From assembly GCA_944548615.1 (NCBI GenBank), contig OX155967.1:7116049-7180048 (forward strand): DNA of 64,000 nt, read 5' to 3'. Positions 46,119-58,223 of this stretch are shown one piece after another (position 1 is the stretch's first letter; each line of letters starts with the position of its first letter). The notes under the pieces were generated by a model. That model made no database searches and was not told the DNA's origin. It worked only from the letters and a program-made list of their open reading frames with translations. The stretch is from Micropterix aruncella. Lineage: Eukaryota; Arthropoda; Insecta; Lepidoptera; Micropterigidae. A program made the position numbers and the translations under genes.

Positions 46119-46662
46119 ATGGTGGTCTATAACTCTCTTAAGTTGCGTAGAGAAATGCTCGCCATGGCCTACGTTTTCAAGCTGATCCGGGGAAGAGTTG
46201 ATAATGCTAGCATGCTAGCGAAGGTTTGTCTCTGTGTTCCGGACAATTATAATCGTGCATGCACTCATAATCTATTTGCGGAGCCATCCTCGCGCACCAA
46301 CCTAAGTCGATGGAGTCTGCTTACCCGTGCTTTGTGTCACATACATGCGCTATGTTCGACAGCGTCAGACTTTGATATTTTTACAGCGAGCCCGCATCTC
46401 TTCAAGGTGTGGGCATTGCGCTACTTGTTTATGTCAGAATAAAATAAATTGTTTTCACTCTTTATGTACCGTAAGTTTGTAAGTTTTTTTTATTATTAAT
46501 GCCTGTATTTGTATTTAATGCTTATTTAAACATGTTGTGTATTTACTTGTAAGAATTCTATTATTTTTTATATTTATGTGTATATTTCACATCAACGGAT
46601 TGGTATAAACTGTTAAGTTTTGAAAATGAAATAAATAAATAAATAATAATTAAATAAATAAA
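46119..46662 (+). pseudogene. LINE ORF2 C-terminus and 3' UTR
   Basis: The frame from 46119 to a TAA at about 46440 reads RREMLAMAYVFKLIRGRVDN, VCLCVPDNYNRACTHNLFAE, PHLFKVWALRYLFM. This is the last about 110 residues of a Jockey/CR1-like ORF2. The 3' UTR runs to an (AATA)n tail at 46629-46662. 5'-truncated; the piece present is open. Confidence 0.65.
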
Positions 46663-49130
46663 CGACAAACTTGAGCATTCTTAGGAATATATAGGTTGTA
46701 CTAACACAGCGTATGTACTATATCGTTTCTTGTATTCTGTGGTGGTTTTCGTTTGCATTCGAATAGTAAAATATTTGCTGTAAAATATTTTTTTTTCACA
46801 ACGTTGCATTGGAATACGCGCGACAAAAGTCTTCCCGCACCGACGCGTTTCAATCGGTGAGTTTTTCATTCATTTCATTTCATATCAGACTAAACTACAG
46901 CAAAGCGTGGCCGGGTTCAGATAGAACATATTATTATTAAAACAAGACGAGACAGGCTTCGATTTACCAAAGAATTTCGAGGGAGAAATAGAAAAACGCG
47001 TTTGACATCTTGTTGTGTAATTGGTGCTGCCGTTTGGGCGGATCGCTCGCCGCCTTAGCGGCTCGGCAACGCGTCGCCGTCCGCCGAGACCGTCCCGTCC
47101 ACAGCGGGAATTTAAATTGGCTTATTACGCCTTAAAAAGAACCCAAAACAAAATCTCCAGCACTAGAATTAAAAATCGTCACCATGTAAGCCCATAAAAC
47201 GTCACTGAGGTGTCTCACATTATCAGCAGTGTTATCATTATCAACACATTATCAACGAAGTTACCGTCGCACATTATCACATTATCAGCATAGGTACTCT
47301 GCGGGATGAAGACTACCTCCTATCCTGCCATTTTAACCTACAAGAGGCGAACGATAAAGCCATCCATGCCATTTCCTTTTTGGTATAACTGCAGTATAGA
47401 AACCTCTACTGGATTCTCGATGTATAAACGTCAAAAAATCGGCCATATTGTTTCAATAGTAGTGTCAAAAATAGTCAATATATCGCGAGATCTCTAATAT
47501 CAATAACAATTCGCGATATTACAAAAATGATGGCATGCTCGTGAAAGAACATGTCTCCGATATTTGAAAAAATGAGACTATTTTCGAGTTTATTTTCAAT
47601 GACTTTGCGTTTTGATAACAAAAGGTATCCTGAAACAATACAAAATTCTTAAATATGGGAATATCACCGTAAGGAAAAAGTTTTTTCGAATTTCGCGCGA
47701 AATTTCAAAAAAATTGTTGTGCGTATAGTCGGATTACAGTTCTAAAGTGTACGTTGTGCACGTTGTCTAAGTGCACGTTGATTAAAGTCACGTTTTGTAC
47801 AACTCTTAAATACTGTGTCATTTGCATGGTGTAAAAACAAGTCTAACTTTTCTAAAAAGCTTTACTGGTGCAGCATTATCAACCATTTAAAACATTACGC
47901 CAAACGTAAGCTATTTGATCTTATAATCGCGAAAATGGCCGCTGTGGGTTGAGCCCACCCCCGTCGAAATTTTAGTTCTTGAACTAGTCCATGGTTTTTT
48001 ATCGTCATGAAAAAGAACCTATCAAGATTTTCGAGGTGCCATCTGTCAATTCTAGACGTATCGACGTCAAAAATAAATAGCTGTAATTCTCAAATGTAGA
48101 CATGGAAAATAAAAAAACCTGATCATAATCTAGCATCACCATTATCAAGTTCGCAATCAAAATTACTTCGTAAATCGCACATCTTGGTACAAGCTTAACC
48201 CTTTGAGTAGCGGCATAATTTCATGGCAGACAGCGGAAATTTATTGGAATTTCTTGCAAAATTGTCGCGCTCCACAAAAAGTACTATAACTATGGAACTA
48301 CTATAGCAACCATAAAAAGAATAACTGTACAATGATTGCATTGAAATTTTGTATATAGAATATTGGAATTCGTGAAAAAGTGGAAAAAAACTCGGCATTT
48401 CTAACTTGTACTTGTCTTACGGAAAAATACGGAACCCTATTTAGAAATTGTAAATACTTTCGTGATATTTATTAGATTATCTATCAAAGGTAATATTCAA
48501 TTTTGCTTATTTACGTATAAAAATATTTAGATATTAGCTTATAAAACCAATAAAAATTTATTTCTCGAAAAAAAAAAATTATGATGTTTGACAATGGAAT
48601 TTTACCAGATTTATCCGCGAAATAACACGCGAAATTATTCCAGCGGCCGTCTATGTACCTATGGTAATAATAATATCCTTGGTATGGATTTTAGGATGCG
48701 TTCAAATTAGAAAATAATATTACTGTGCGCTCCAGGAGCAAGCCGCCAATATTGGTCGTTACGTAGTCAACGGTGTTCTGATGTGCAACAAAATTTGGTC
48801 GTTACATAGCCGACGGTTCTTAGTTACCATTAATTGGTAGGAACCAATTCGTCTCTTTTATATAATTAAGTTCAATATTTTTTCCTTGTGTCTCCATAGT
48901 GGAATTATACGATATAAAATATGCAATAAATAAATAAACAAAAATAAGTAAATATTACCTTTGCCATTTTACAGCAACATATAGCAGAAATTAATAGATA
49001 TATTTTCCATTGTTTCGCTTCCCTTATAAGCCACCCCCTTAAACATGGGAACCGTTGTGTTGAATTGGGACTAACCCTGCATCGGTGAGCGGCAAATTTT
49101 AAATGGTGAATTTCTCGAACCGCGTATAAT
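46663..49130. other. no gene seen
   Basis: 2.5 kb of mostly low-copy AT-rich DNA with a GC-rich patch at 47030-47105 and ATTATCA-rich short repeats at 47215-47290. No recognisable coding domain. Confidence 0.4.
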
Positions 49131-49777
49131 GCTTTGGTTTCCTAGAAAAGCGGTGCCGTTACCTATCGGCCGTAATAAGAGGCCCGTTTCGATTGACCAA
49201 AGCTGTGGTTTCCTAGAAAGTGGTGCGACCGTATTCAATAATAGTCACTCAGTGCTCACTTGAGTGGTGTTTCGTGCAGCGGTGGAAAATGGCGATTTAG
49301 ACATAGCACTAATAGTATATTTCGAAGATGACGAGTCGGAAGACGAAAAAAACGTTTGGAAGAGAGTGTGATGTTTTAAAGTCATACTACTCAGGGTATA
49401 TTTCAAATTTATTGCATTGCCATCTGCACTGTAATGATGAAGAATTTAGGTAATACTTTCGCTTAACACCAGTATTGTTCGATTATGTACTAAATCACAT
49501 TAAAAACGACATGACTTCTAAACCATATCGTAGCCACAAAAAGTCCATATGCCCATAAAAAAAGCTTACCTCTACACGCCAAAAACGTCCCACAACAGTT
49601 AATCACCGCTATAACGGCCGTCATGCAACTGACAGCACCGCAATTTGAAGTTCGGTGACACTCGATGCTCTCTAGGAAACCTACGCCGATGATTTTATAG
49701 ACAACGTTTCGGTGACGTCATCCAACGCTACATTATGGCCGCTAAATAACGGCACCGCTTTTCTAGGAAACCAAAGC
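49131..49777 (+). mobile_element. PIF/Harbinger-type non-autonomous element with transposase remnant
   Basis: Perfect 31-bp inverted ends: GCTTTGGTTTCCTAGAAAAG plus CGGTGCCGTTA from 49131, and its complement ending at 49777. A second, shorter TTTCCTAGAAAG copy lies at about 49208. Between about 49325 and 49560 decayed codons read DESEDEKNVWKR and, in another frame, LTPVLFDYVLNHIKNDMTSK, typical of Harbinger transposase N termini. The flanks do not show a clean TWA duplication. Confidence 0.75.
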
Positions 49778-50544
49778 TTAGCTGACTGACTGTACTGACG
49801 TCTCCAAGCTGCACGTGCTTCTCTATATATCATACTGGTTCGACATACATACGCTAAGTTCTATAGATACACTGCGGGAACTAGGAAATAATAAGTTCAC
49901 TGTAACTAGTCAGTTTACGTTTGCAAATACAATGTATGCCCGTAAAAAAGTATGCTGTGCAACAAACTGTGTGACCGCCATAATAAAAATACTAGAGGTA
50001 GAAATATGGTTTCCATTTCCTATGTTTAGATCCGAAAAGTAGGAACTTCTTTTGTGGGACAATGTCTAATACATTTCAAAAACAGAGTTCCTCGGGAAAT
50101 ATTAGAGTTGCCAGTACAATAATTTAAGGACCGTGTCGTAGGCCGTTTTGTAAAAAAGCCCATTATAAGATTGATGATTACTTTAATAATGAACATATGC
50201 AGATAAATAAAAGGATTGAAGGATTTAGGGATAAATATTTAGGATTTTTTTTATCTTACCTGTTTTTCGTTCTTTCTTAACTTATTCATTCTGTTTCATG
50301 TGTCATCTAGGACTATACGAGGAATTTATTTTTATCAATGCGATTCATTCATTTTATCAATGCGATCCATTTGCGATTTATTTTTAATCAATAACTTAAT
50401 TGTTCTTCCAATATTTAGATTCTGATATCTCATGGAAAAATATAAATTATACATAATTCGTATTCCATAATTTATAAAATGGTTTTTGAAATTATGGGAC
50501 ACATATGTCCCATCTTTAAAAGATTTTTAAATTTGTTTATAATC
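49778..50544. other. no gene seen
   Basis: AT-rich, no domain recognised. Confidence 0.4.
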
Positions 50545-51205
50545 GACCTATAATCGAGACCTAGAACTATAATTTTAACCTATAAGCGAGACCTAGAACT
50601 ATAATTTTAACCTATAATCGAGACCTAGAACTATAATTTTAACCTATAATCGAGACATAGAACTATAATTTTAACCTGTAATCGAGACCTAGAACTATAA
50701 TTTCAACCTATAATCAAGACCTAGGACTATAACTTTAACCTATAATCGAGACCCAGAACTATAATTTTAACCTATAATCAAGACTTAGAACTATAATTTT
50801 ACCCTATAATCAAGACCTAGGACTATAATTTTAACCTATAATCGAGACCCAGAACTATAATTTTAACCTATAATCGAGACTTAGAACTATAATTTTAACC
50901 TATAATAAATACCTAGAACTATAATTTTAACCTATAATCGAGACCTAGAACTATAATTTTAACCTTTAATCGAGACATAGAACTATAATTTTAACCTGTA
51001 ATCGAGACCTAGAACTATAATTTCAACCTATAATAAAGACCTAGGACTATAATTTTAACCTATAATCGAGACCCAGAACTAGAATTTTAACCTATAATCG
51101 AGACTTAGAACTATAATTTTAACCTATAATCAAGACCTAGAACTATAATTTTAACCTATAATCGAGACCTAGAACTATAATTTAAACCTATAAGCGAGAC
51201 CAGTG
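50545..51205 (+). repeat. 32-bp minisatellite, about 20 copies
   Basis: Unit AACCTATAATCGAGACCTAG plus AACTATAATTTT, 32 bp (for example starts at 50609 and 50641). A 400-bp higher-order echo is visible: the variant series with AGACATAG, CCTGTAATC and TTTCAACC recurs in the same order at about 50645-50710 and 50975-51040. Confidence 0.95.
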
Positions 51206-51734
51206 CGCATCCGTTGTGTAACTGTTTTCGCCACAGTCGCAGGGTTAATTGAAGCGAAGCTCTGGCCAAATTAGGGGGTATCAATTCAACACTGGGGGGC
51301 CCACTGGGTCCAAACTTCATTAATATTTAGGATTCCAGAAGATTTTCCGGTGTTACATGTATTAAAATATTTACGAGAAAAGTTCTAGTATAAATTCTGC
51401 CAAGTAATCCTCATGGTATGGCCGGTGTGCCTCGGATAAAAACAAAAGGAAATCTTCCGAAATAAAATAATTAATTTGATTATTAAACATTTATATTTAA
51501 ATAGCTCGCTTTAATTTTCGCTCGCTTTGATCTCGGACTTTGATTCACTGCGCTGTCAGAAAAAAATAAGACAACGATTCATCTCATCTTAATCTGGAAA
51601 AAAACAAAGCCTCCAAAAAGCGACTGTCTGTTTGATCACGCTAATATCAAGAACCGCTGACAGATTCCGATGCGAATTTCACTGTTCGTTAGAGCCTCTT
51701 TCGTGAAAGGTTCTTATGTGTAATACAATAAATA
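51206..51734. other. no gene seen
   Basis: Nothing recognised. Confidence 0.4.
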
Positions 51735-51765
51735 CGAGGGATGTCCAGAAAGTAGGTGTACTAGG
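51735..51765 (+). repeat. mariner-like terminal repeat, single end
   Basis: ACGAGGGATGTCCAGAAAGT resembles mariner inverted-repeat ends of insects. No opposite end or transposase nearby. Confidence 0.4.
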
Positions 51766-52494
51766 GCTCTCACGAACAGAGGGAATTAGTTTTAGCTATG
51801 TTGGTCACACTGTCGTGTATGTAGGTTAGCTTTCCCCTTTCTAACAAGGCAACGCGGGGTCTGTACGCTCAGAACCGCCAAGGTGGAATCATCTTGCGTG
51901 AACAATATGACTGTTTCTTTCCACCCTGTTTGGGTATGAAATTCGAAGCGCTATCTGTTATTTCGTTGTGAAGGAAAAATCGCGGGGAAAATAATGGGTT
52001 TAGCTATCTCGTTGTGAAGGGAAATTTGAAAATCGCATCAGAGATGATTTTCCTCGCTCTATTGTTACAGGTTTGCCCACTATACCCCTTAAACCAAGAC
52101 AATAAAAAATGGCTCCTTTACGAAGTAGGTATGTCGTGCAAAGACTGAAATAGAATTGCTTCATATAATAATTTAAAATATGTGTGTATATTTGTATGTG
52201 TATATGTGTATATATGTATGTAACTAACCCTTTATCATATATATTTGTATTATTATGTGTACTTTTTTATACCATTATCTTAGTGTTAGGATTGAAAGTA
52301 GTCTATTATACAGTACTACTCAAAAGTCAGTACTACTCAAAAACAAAGGCAGTATATTTCGTATGCCCAGATACTGGCTGTTCGGTCTATTTGGGCATTC
52401 GCCTAGAATGATCGCATGGGTTGTGTTCATTTCCTCATTGCTTATATAAATAATTACAAATTATATCTCTACGATCACACTGTTAATTCTCTAC

Positions 52495-52988
52495 GGTCTG
52501 CGCACCGAGCGGCGCTAGCCAATCGATTGTGCTCTCCGACTAACAATCGGGGGAGTCTGGGAACTGTATTGTTTCCTATAGAGCGGGGGTAGTTGTCTAC
52601 CTTACGGCGACTGCTCTTGAAATGACCATTGGCCATCCGATCCCGGTTCAGAGTCGGGCAATGGACGCCTTGGTCCGCGACAGATTCGGTGCACTTCGTT
52701 TCAACGCTTCGTAAGGGAGAGGACCGCGCAAGCGACCTCGAACTCGGAACCAATCGAGAGACCGGAGAAATCTGGTCACAATTGGTAGTTAGGGCGCGAG
52801 TGCCGCCCGCCAGGTAACATACCTGGCTACTCGCGGTAAGGCGTTGGTCTCTAACGGGTTGTGGCGTAGCTAGACGTCGGATTTGTTATGTCGAAAGTCT
52901 TCTACGCTCACTGCACGGTCGATAGAACGAACAATCGTTAAAACGTCCTGCGGTGACGGGTTCGCCCGTTGTGGTTGACAACTCAATA
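52495..52988 (+). repeat. family-A retroposed repeat, 5'-truncated (494 bp)
   Basis: Flanked by 14-bp duplications TGTTAATTCTCTAC at 52481-52494 and 52989-53002. Starts inside the family at GGTCTGCGCACCGAGCGG and ends with the intact hairpin ACGGGTTCGCCCGT, TGTGGTTGACAACTCAA. Precise duplication at a truncated 5' end points to target-primed reverse transcription. Confidence 0.92.
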
Positions 52989-53209
52989 TGTTAATTCTCT
53001 ACCAATATGTAACAAATAAATAAAATAAAATAAAAATCATCCCAACGGTGTCGCTCCTATCACCCCTAAGAAAAAAAACACAATGGGAAAATTCTAAGTG
53101 CCATAGTACTTGGAACGTTTTTAAATTCTAAGTGCAATGGTACTTGGAACGATTTTAAAGACAAGAATTTGTGTACGTAGGACAAATTCAGGGAATTATA
53201 TCCTGGAGT

Positions 53210-53396
53210 GGACCGCAACTGATTCACCTAATTATCTCGCGGTAAGGCGATGGTCTCTTATGGGTGAGTGGCCTAATTAGACGATGTATTGTTTTCGTCC
53301 CAAGTATTCCGCGCTCACCTCACGGGAGACAGAACGATCTAATATCGTTAAAACTTCCCGTGGTGACGGGTTCGCTCGTTGTAATTGACAGCGCTT
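53210..53396 (+). repeat. family-A repeat, 3' 185 bp only
   Basis: CGGTAAGGCGATGGTCTCTT, CACGGGAGACAGAACGATCT, then ACGGGTTCGCTCGTTGTAAT. Strongly 5'-truncated. Confidence 0.8.
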
Positions 53397-53439
53397 TTTG
53401 TTCGTTTAGTAGTACAATCCTAGACGCCAAATCGTAGTA

Positions 53440-53525
53440 CGACAAATAGTATCATAGTAAAACCCTAGCTGCCAAACCGTATTACGATATTGAGCAATCT
53501 ATTACGCTATATAATCAATGTCTCT
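53440..53525 (-). repeat. family-C satellite piece
   Basis: ATCATAGTAAAACCCTAGCT, GCCAAACCGTATTACGATAT, TGAGCAATCTA is the reversed core. Confidence 0.6.
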
Positions 53526-54374
53526 ATATTTTAAAAAATACAATTTATATCTAATCTCGATGAAAGTTTGCACACGTATCCTCTGGAAAACGAAGGTAAA
53601 ATAATCTCAAAATTTTTCTTTACGGAAAACTTACTCCCACTAACCTTTTTATAACTTTCCTAAGCAAGACATGGAGCTTTTGAGTTGTTCGCAAATATCT
53701 TGAAAATAGAGAGAAATTGTGAGAAAGTGGGATGTGATACGCCGAAGTTTATATAAAACTTACTGTAGAAACGCATAAGCCCGGTTACTATCGGGTGATT
53801 AGGTACTGATAATTCCGTCCCATAAGTTGAGAAATGGTTCCTAAATCTCAACTTTGACAGAAAACGGTAAGAAATTCGGCTGGCGGTGACAGGCGACCCA
53901 GCTAGAGCGTATAAAAATATTTTCCGGTCCATTTAGCTCCGTTATAAATGGATATTGAATCTTAGTAAAAGTATTATATATTATTTTAATAATAATTTCT
54001 TTATTGTGAACTGTAGGTCGTACAAAATGGATAGGTACTATGATATGTGCTATACAGTTTACCAATCAGGTGTACAAAATTTATTTCTCTATAATTAAAT
54101 ATAACTTTACTTAGCAAGTTGAAGGAAAACCAATCCGAAAACTATTACGGTTTAGACATAAATATTACCAAAATTACTAATATCTACAAATTTAGTAAAT
54201 TCCTATTACTATATATAAAGTAAGTCAGTTTGTTTTTAAATTAAAATGTGAAACTCGAATTACTAGGCTATCTATGGTTTGTCAGATTTACAGCTAGAAT
54301 GAAATATAAATGTTTAAAGTTTAAAATGTTAGAGAATTACAATATGAATATGTTATATTATTTATTTGTCATTC
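53526..54374. other. no gene seen
   Basis: AT-rich; short minus-strand ORFs at 53660-54065 have no recognisable domain. Confidence 0.4.
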
Positions 54375-54600
54375 TCGCTGTAATAGCATTTATTTTTGAG
54401 CCAGTGCTTTAATGTCTGTTTGAATCCTGGTTGTTGCATTGATTTGATGTTTTGTGGAATAGCCTTAAAATATTTAACACAACAGTTCGAAGTTATAAAC
54501 CTATTCATGGTTCGAAGCATACATTTTTCCGACAATACGGGACGAAGTGAAGGTAAATTCCGTAGAACAAACCAAATTTTACGGTGTTAAAAACACATAT
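54375..54600 (-). pseudogene. possible LINE ORF2 C-terminal relic
   Basis: The minus strand reads RFITSNCCVKYFKAIPQNIK then FKQTLKHWLKNKCYYS, resembling LINE endings (a short domain with xxPxxI and xFKxxLKxxL). Weak. Confidence 0.35.
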
Positions 54601-54849
54601 AAGCGTCATTCTTTTGTTAGATGAAGATATGTATATATAATTTTTGTAATGTCATTATTTTTCCTTGAATTTCATGAAGGACTTTATTAAAAGAAACTAC
54701 AAATAAAATAGATAAAGCTTTGCAATAATATGCTTACAAAACAAATCAGTCACGAGGTTAATTGTGTTGTAGTAGCGGTTTAAAAAACATTTACGAAGAT
54801 AAGTTTTTAAAATATTATTTTCGTGGACGCTATGACGCTTGGGACTTCC

Positions 54850-55228
54850 ACATATGAGTCCAGACTGGACCACTTTAGAGAATTGTTTCGTATAGCTTGG
54901 GCCATAAAATCGATTTCGTTCTCGGATCGGCTCAACTCACTATTTAACTGCTATTCAAAAGCCTCTTCGTGTGGAAGGCTACCCCGGGTAAGACTCTCGC
55001 ATCTCAGGCCTCACGCTGGTGGATCGGTTTCTCCTGGTGGGATTGCTTCCCGGCTCCTTGGACGGTTTGCGCACCGTTTGGCGACGCCACTCGGATGTGA
55101 ACTGTGACTAATTGCTGAAGGAGTCTGGAGACTATGGAAATATACTGACTGCAAAGCAGCGGAGGTGGATGTTGACCTGTCGTAAACCACTCTTGTAATA
55201 ACCATTAGGCTACCGCTTTGGTCCGTAA
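54850..55228 (+). repeat. family-B repeat, 3'-truncated next to a Helitron
   Basis: AGCTTGGGCCATAAAATCGA, CTCGGATCGGCTCAACTCAC, GGAAGGCTACCCCGGGTAAG, then TGACTAATTGCTGAAGGAGT. The match ends at about 55228 and the Helitron 5' end starts at about 55247. The 3' part of family B does not resume downstream. Confidence 0.8.
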
Positions 55229-55246
55229 TATTTTGATACAAAACAA

Positions 55247-55430
55247 TCTATACTAATATTATAAAGAAGTAATGTTTGTAAGTTTGTATGTAAGGGCTAA
55301 TCTTCGAAACTACTCATCCAATTTCGAAAATTCTTTCACGAATGGAAAGCTACATTGTCGACGAGTGCTATAGGATATATTTTACTGTGATAAATAATGA
55401 ATTTCAAATTAATAGACTTTATAATAGATA
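55247..55430 (+). repeat. Helitron 5' end fragment
   Basis: TCTATACTAATATTATAAAG, then GTTTGTAAGTTTGTATGTAA and TTCTTTCACGAATGGAAAGC. It begins with TC as Helitrons do and matches 8720-8890. No CTAGT end found downstream. Confidence 0.65.
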
Positions 55431-55465
55431 ACGAAATTAATAGTCTTTCTTATCTAACTTTACAG

Positions 55466-55621
55466 CCTTGCAATCCTAAAATGATCCTGAAGCGTGGAGT
55501 GCGAGTGGATTCTTAGACACTTCTAAGATCCAAGATGCAGACCAACGTCCAGATCGACACCAAGGGACTTCGGTCATCGCCTGATCATAAGGGTAAAGGA
55601 GGGTACAGGCCGACTGCAGAG
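55466..55621 (+). CDS. candidate host-gene exon (5' UTR plus first 29 codons)
   Basis: Preceded by a strong acceptor: a pyrimidine-rich run, a CTAAC branch-like site and TTTACAG ending at 55465. Followed by a consensus donor GAG|GTAAGA at 55621/55622. All three frames have a stop early in the 156-nt segment, but the ATG at 55535 (context CAAGATGC) opens a frame that stays open to the donor with exactly 29 codons (MQTNVQIDTKG..., ending YRPTAE), so the exon ends in phase 0. A 12-codon upstream ORF precedes it. Base composition is GC-richer than the flanks. I do not recognise the protein. The next exon would be downstream, none seen in the window. It could also be a fragment captured by the adjacent Helitron. 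Confidence 0.45.
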
Positions 55622-55671
55622 GTAAGATTTTATATATTTAGGGGCCGTCCACATATGTCAACACCGAAGGA

Positions 55672-55690
55672 AGGGGGGGGGGGGGGGGGT
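55672..55690 (+). repeat. poly(G) tract
   Basis: GAAGGAAGG followed by about 17 G. Similar tracts occur at 56550-56577 and 57914-57927. Confidence 0.9.
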
Positions 55691-55799
55691 TGGATCTGAT
55701 TGCATTTTTTTCGGTCTAAACCTGCACGGAAATAGTACAGTACCGCGACGAAGATACTCCTTCACGCAATGTGCGTAGATAGTCCACGCGCTCATTGTG

Positions 55800-56170
55800 T
55801 TTATATGTATGTATGTATGTATAATATGTGTATTCTACATTGTATCTTAATGGTATTCTAATGTATTTAGTAATTGTAATATTGTAATTTTTATAAATTT
55901 TTTATTATTATATATATATATATATATATTTATTATTATAATATATATTTTTTAATTATTATTATTATTATTGTGTTTGGTTGGTTCATCGACCCTCGTT
56001 TTAAATGTAAAAATATAAATTGCTTGCCCTGGAAAGGGTATGTCCCAGTTGGGCAGCACTAGCCAGTGAATGAAAGAGGAAAGTTTTTGCCATTTGTTTT
56101 AATATTATACTTATTGTAAATGGTTAATTTGATAATTCCAATAAAAATAAAAAAAATTAAATAAAATAAA
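55800..56170. other. simple repeats, no gene seen
   Basis: (TATG)n at 55805-55825, TA/ATT runs at 55910-55975, A-rich end at 56150-56172. Confidence 0.6.
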
Positions 56171-56244
56171 ATATGCGGTTGGGTCGCCCGGGCGGCCGGG
56201 CCTGTTCGTGCGCGTGCTTGGCAAGCCGGTGGCCGCTTTGCATC

Positions 56245-56516
56245 GTAGTATATTTTAGTATTTTATAGTATTTCCGTGGTATTAAAATTGCTATTTTTCA
56301 TAATATGATCTTGTATTTTTAAATACAGCGGTATTATTTTTTTTGCGTCGCTTGTATAAGAGATATTTCAACCAAAATTTTTATTTTATTTTACATCTCT
56401 TATGCAAGCGACGTATTTTTTAAAAAACCGCTGTATTTAAGAAAAAAACTACATCGTATTGGAAAATAGCCATTTGAATACAACGGAAATATTGCAAAAT
56501 TATTTTAATATACTAC
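56245..56516. repeat. long imperfect hairpin (foldback/MITE), two 120-bp arms
   Basis: Left arm 56245-56364 and right arm 56395-56516 are reverse complements for most of their length: GTAGTATATTTTA, TATTTCCGTGGTATT, AAATACAGCGGT, GCGTCGCTTGTATAAGAGAT against their partners. The loop is about 30 bp. No ORF. Confidence 0.85.
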
Positions 56517-56694
56517 TTTTGCTATCGGTCGCTTGATACAATCACTATCGGGGGGGAGGGGGGGGGGGGGGGGGAGGGTGTTGTCTGCTTGCCGAGAAAG
56601 TCTTGGGGTGATTTTTATTTCTGATACCGATGTTTTCTTTTCGTTAGCTTTGTAAATGGAAACGATTAAAAAACAAAATTTATCTGATTAATCA

Positions 56695-56930
56695 TGATCG
56701 TGTTGATTTGACCAATCTAATAATCTATCTAAATCTTTATCGATATGACTATGAACTGAGCTAATCTCATCAAGACCTATGCATCAACTGGTATCATCTG
56801 CGTGTAAATGGTAGGAGCAATACTAAAAATATGCCCCACAAATGAGGTGTACAACGCAAACAAGGCATAGGACCAATTATGGATCCCTGCGGTATGCCAT
56901 TCTTGACCTCTTGAAGAGATGAGAATGTTT
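56695..56930 (-). pseudogene. degenerate LINE RT fragment (motif B region)
   Basis: The minus strand reads GIPQGSIIGP at about 56880-56905, the conserved block of CR1/Jockey-like RTs. About 50 codons later it reads a decayed active-site region and DKDLDRLLDWSNQHD, typical of the following helix. The YADD-like core is not intact. Confidence 0.6.
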
Positions 56931-57964
56931 TTCGCCCTCATGGTCTCTCATTAAAAGATAGAGATCTGGAGACCTGGAACATTCCGAGAATCCGAAGTAA
57001 TGAAGTTACGCCAGTTTGCTTATTTATGTACATAGTTTCGACATAACGCAGTTTTAGTGAGTCGCTGGAAGTACTGAGTTATCACAACAACATAAATATC
57101 ACATCATATTTTTAATAAAGTTTTTTATACATCACCTACTGTGTTAAAGGTCTCGGCAAGATTAATGGAAAAAGCTACGCGTTCCTTGCTGGCATTGAAG
57201 CCTCGAAAGCATTGGTTATAAAACTTGTTATTTCCAAAATTCAAATTGAAATACCAAAAATGTACGCACAGGCGACTAGGTATTCTTTAGATACTGTTTT
57301 AAAACATTCAAATGCCTAACATATTTTCCCTTGTCAGTGCGTCATTTAATACGCCTAAAATGCCTTTTTAAAATCCTCCGCTTGTGTAAAGAAGGTGAAA
57401 CATTTCCGATTACTGCCAGTCGATAAAGCGCGAACCAAAAAAGCGGCCTCATAACGAAAGCGACGCGATAACATTGATTTTAGAAAATGGAAGATTGGAG
57501 CACACGATGTTGGTCTTAAGAATATTCCATCATGGTTTAAAAAAAACGGATGTGTCACGCTAAGACTTTCCCAGGAAGACTTCCCAGAATCACAGTAACT
57601 ATCATAGGGATGTTGAAAGATGCGTTATCTTAGTAAATAACATAGGAATTTATAGCCATTAATAACGTTTCGTTTTATTCCTAGGAAAATCAAAATATTT
57701 GTTTAGTAGCGTAAAGCTACCTAGTTGAAATCCAGGCTAAGCAAAGACATGAATCGCAGCCACGGTTCATATGTAGTAGTGCGTAGTGACATAAGTATGC
57801 GAAGAACTTTAGGCGAAGAAAATACAATTCTAACAAATAAAAAAGGTGGCCCGATTTCAACCACAATCTTTTTAACTCTTACCATAGTCTGGAAATGATG
57901 TTAATCGTCTCGGGGGGGGGGGGGGGTGTTAAAAGGGACTGGGAGGGAGGTTTGTTCTTTAAAA
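56931..57964. other. no gene seen
   Basis: Includes a poly(G) tract at 57914-57927. A 67-codon minus ORF at 57355-57558 has no recognised domain. Confidence 0.4.
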
Positions 57965-58153
57965 TTATGGTAAAAATGTCGTAGTTGACGGTAGGAGAAT
58001 AGATTTGGTAGAGTCTTTAATTAAATTCAGGGAATCATTAAACATATCTAATACTTTACACGTGGTACCAAAAACACGACACATTCTGGTAAGAGATCTA
58101 TTAGACAGTATGTTGCTATTGCAAGCGACAACAGACAATGTACCTATGCTCAT
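57965..58153 (-). pseudogene. repeat with coding-like remnant, same family as 59480-59660
   Basis: Minus-strand CNSNILSNRSLTRMCRVFGT and CKVLDMFNDSLNLIKDS resemble the plus-strand reading at 59530-59630 (LTRMCRVFDK, CKGLDMFYDSINLIKDS). Two diverged copies keeping the same reading suggest a former ORF, probably the end of a LINE ORF2. The family was not identified. Confidence 0.55.
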
Positions 58154-58223
58154 AGCGATGAGTTCAATTTACACGAAATAAAACATTTGCTAGCTGGGCT
58201 GTCTATTAGATTGTGTATAGTAG

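Noticed and set aside
55672..57927. G-quadruplex regulatory role for the poly(G) tracts
   Set aside because: Uninterrupted homopolymers of about 14-25 G are more simply slippage products, and their length may be unreliable in assembly. No promoter context.
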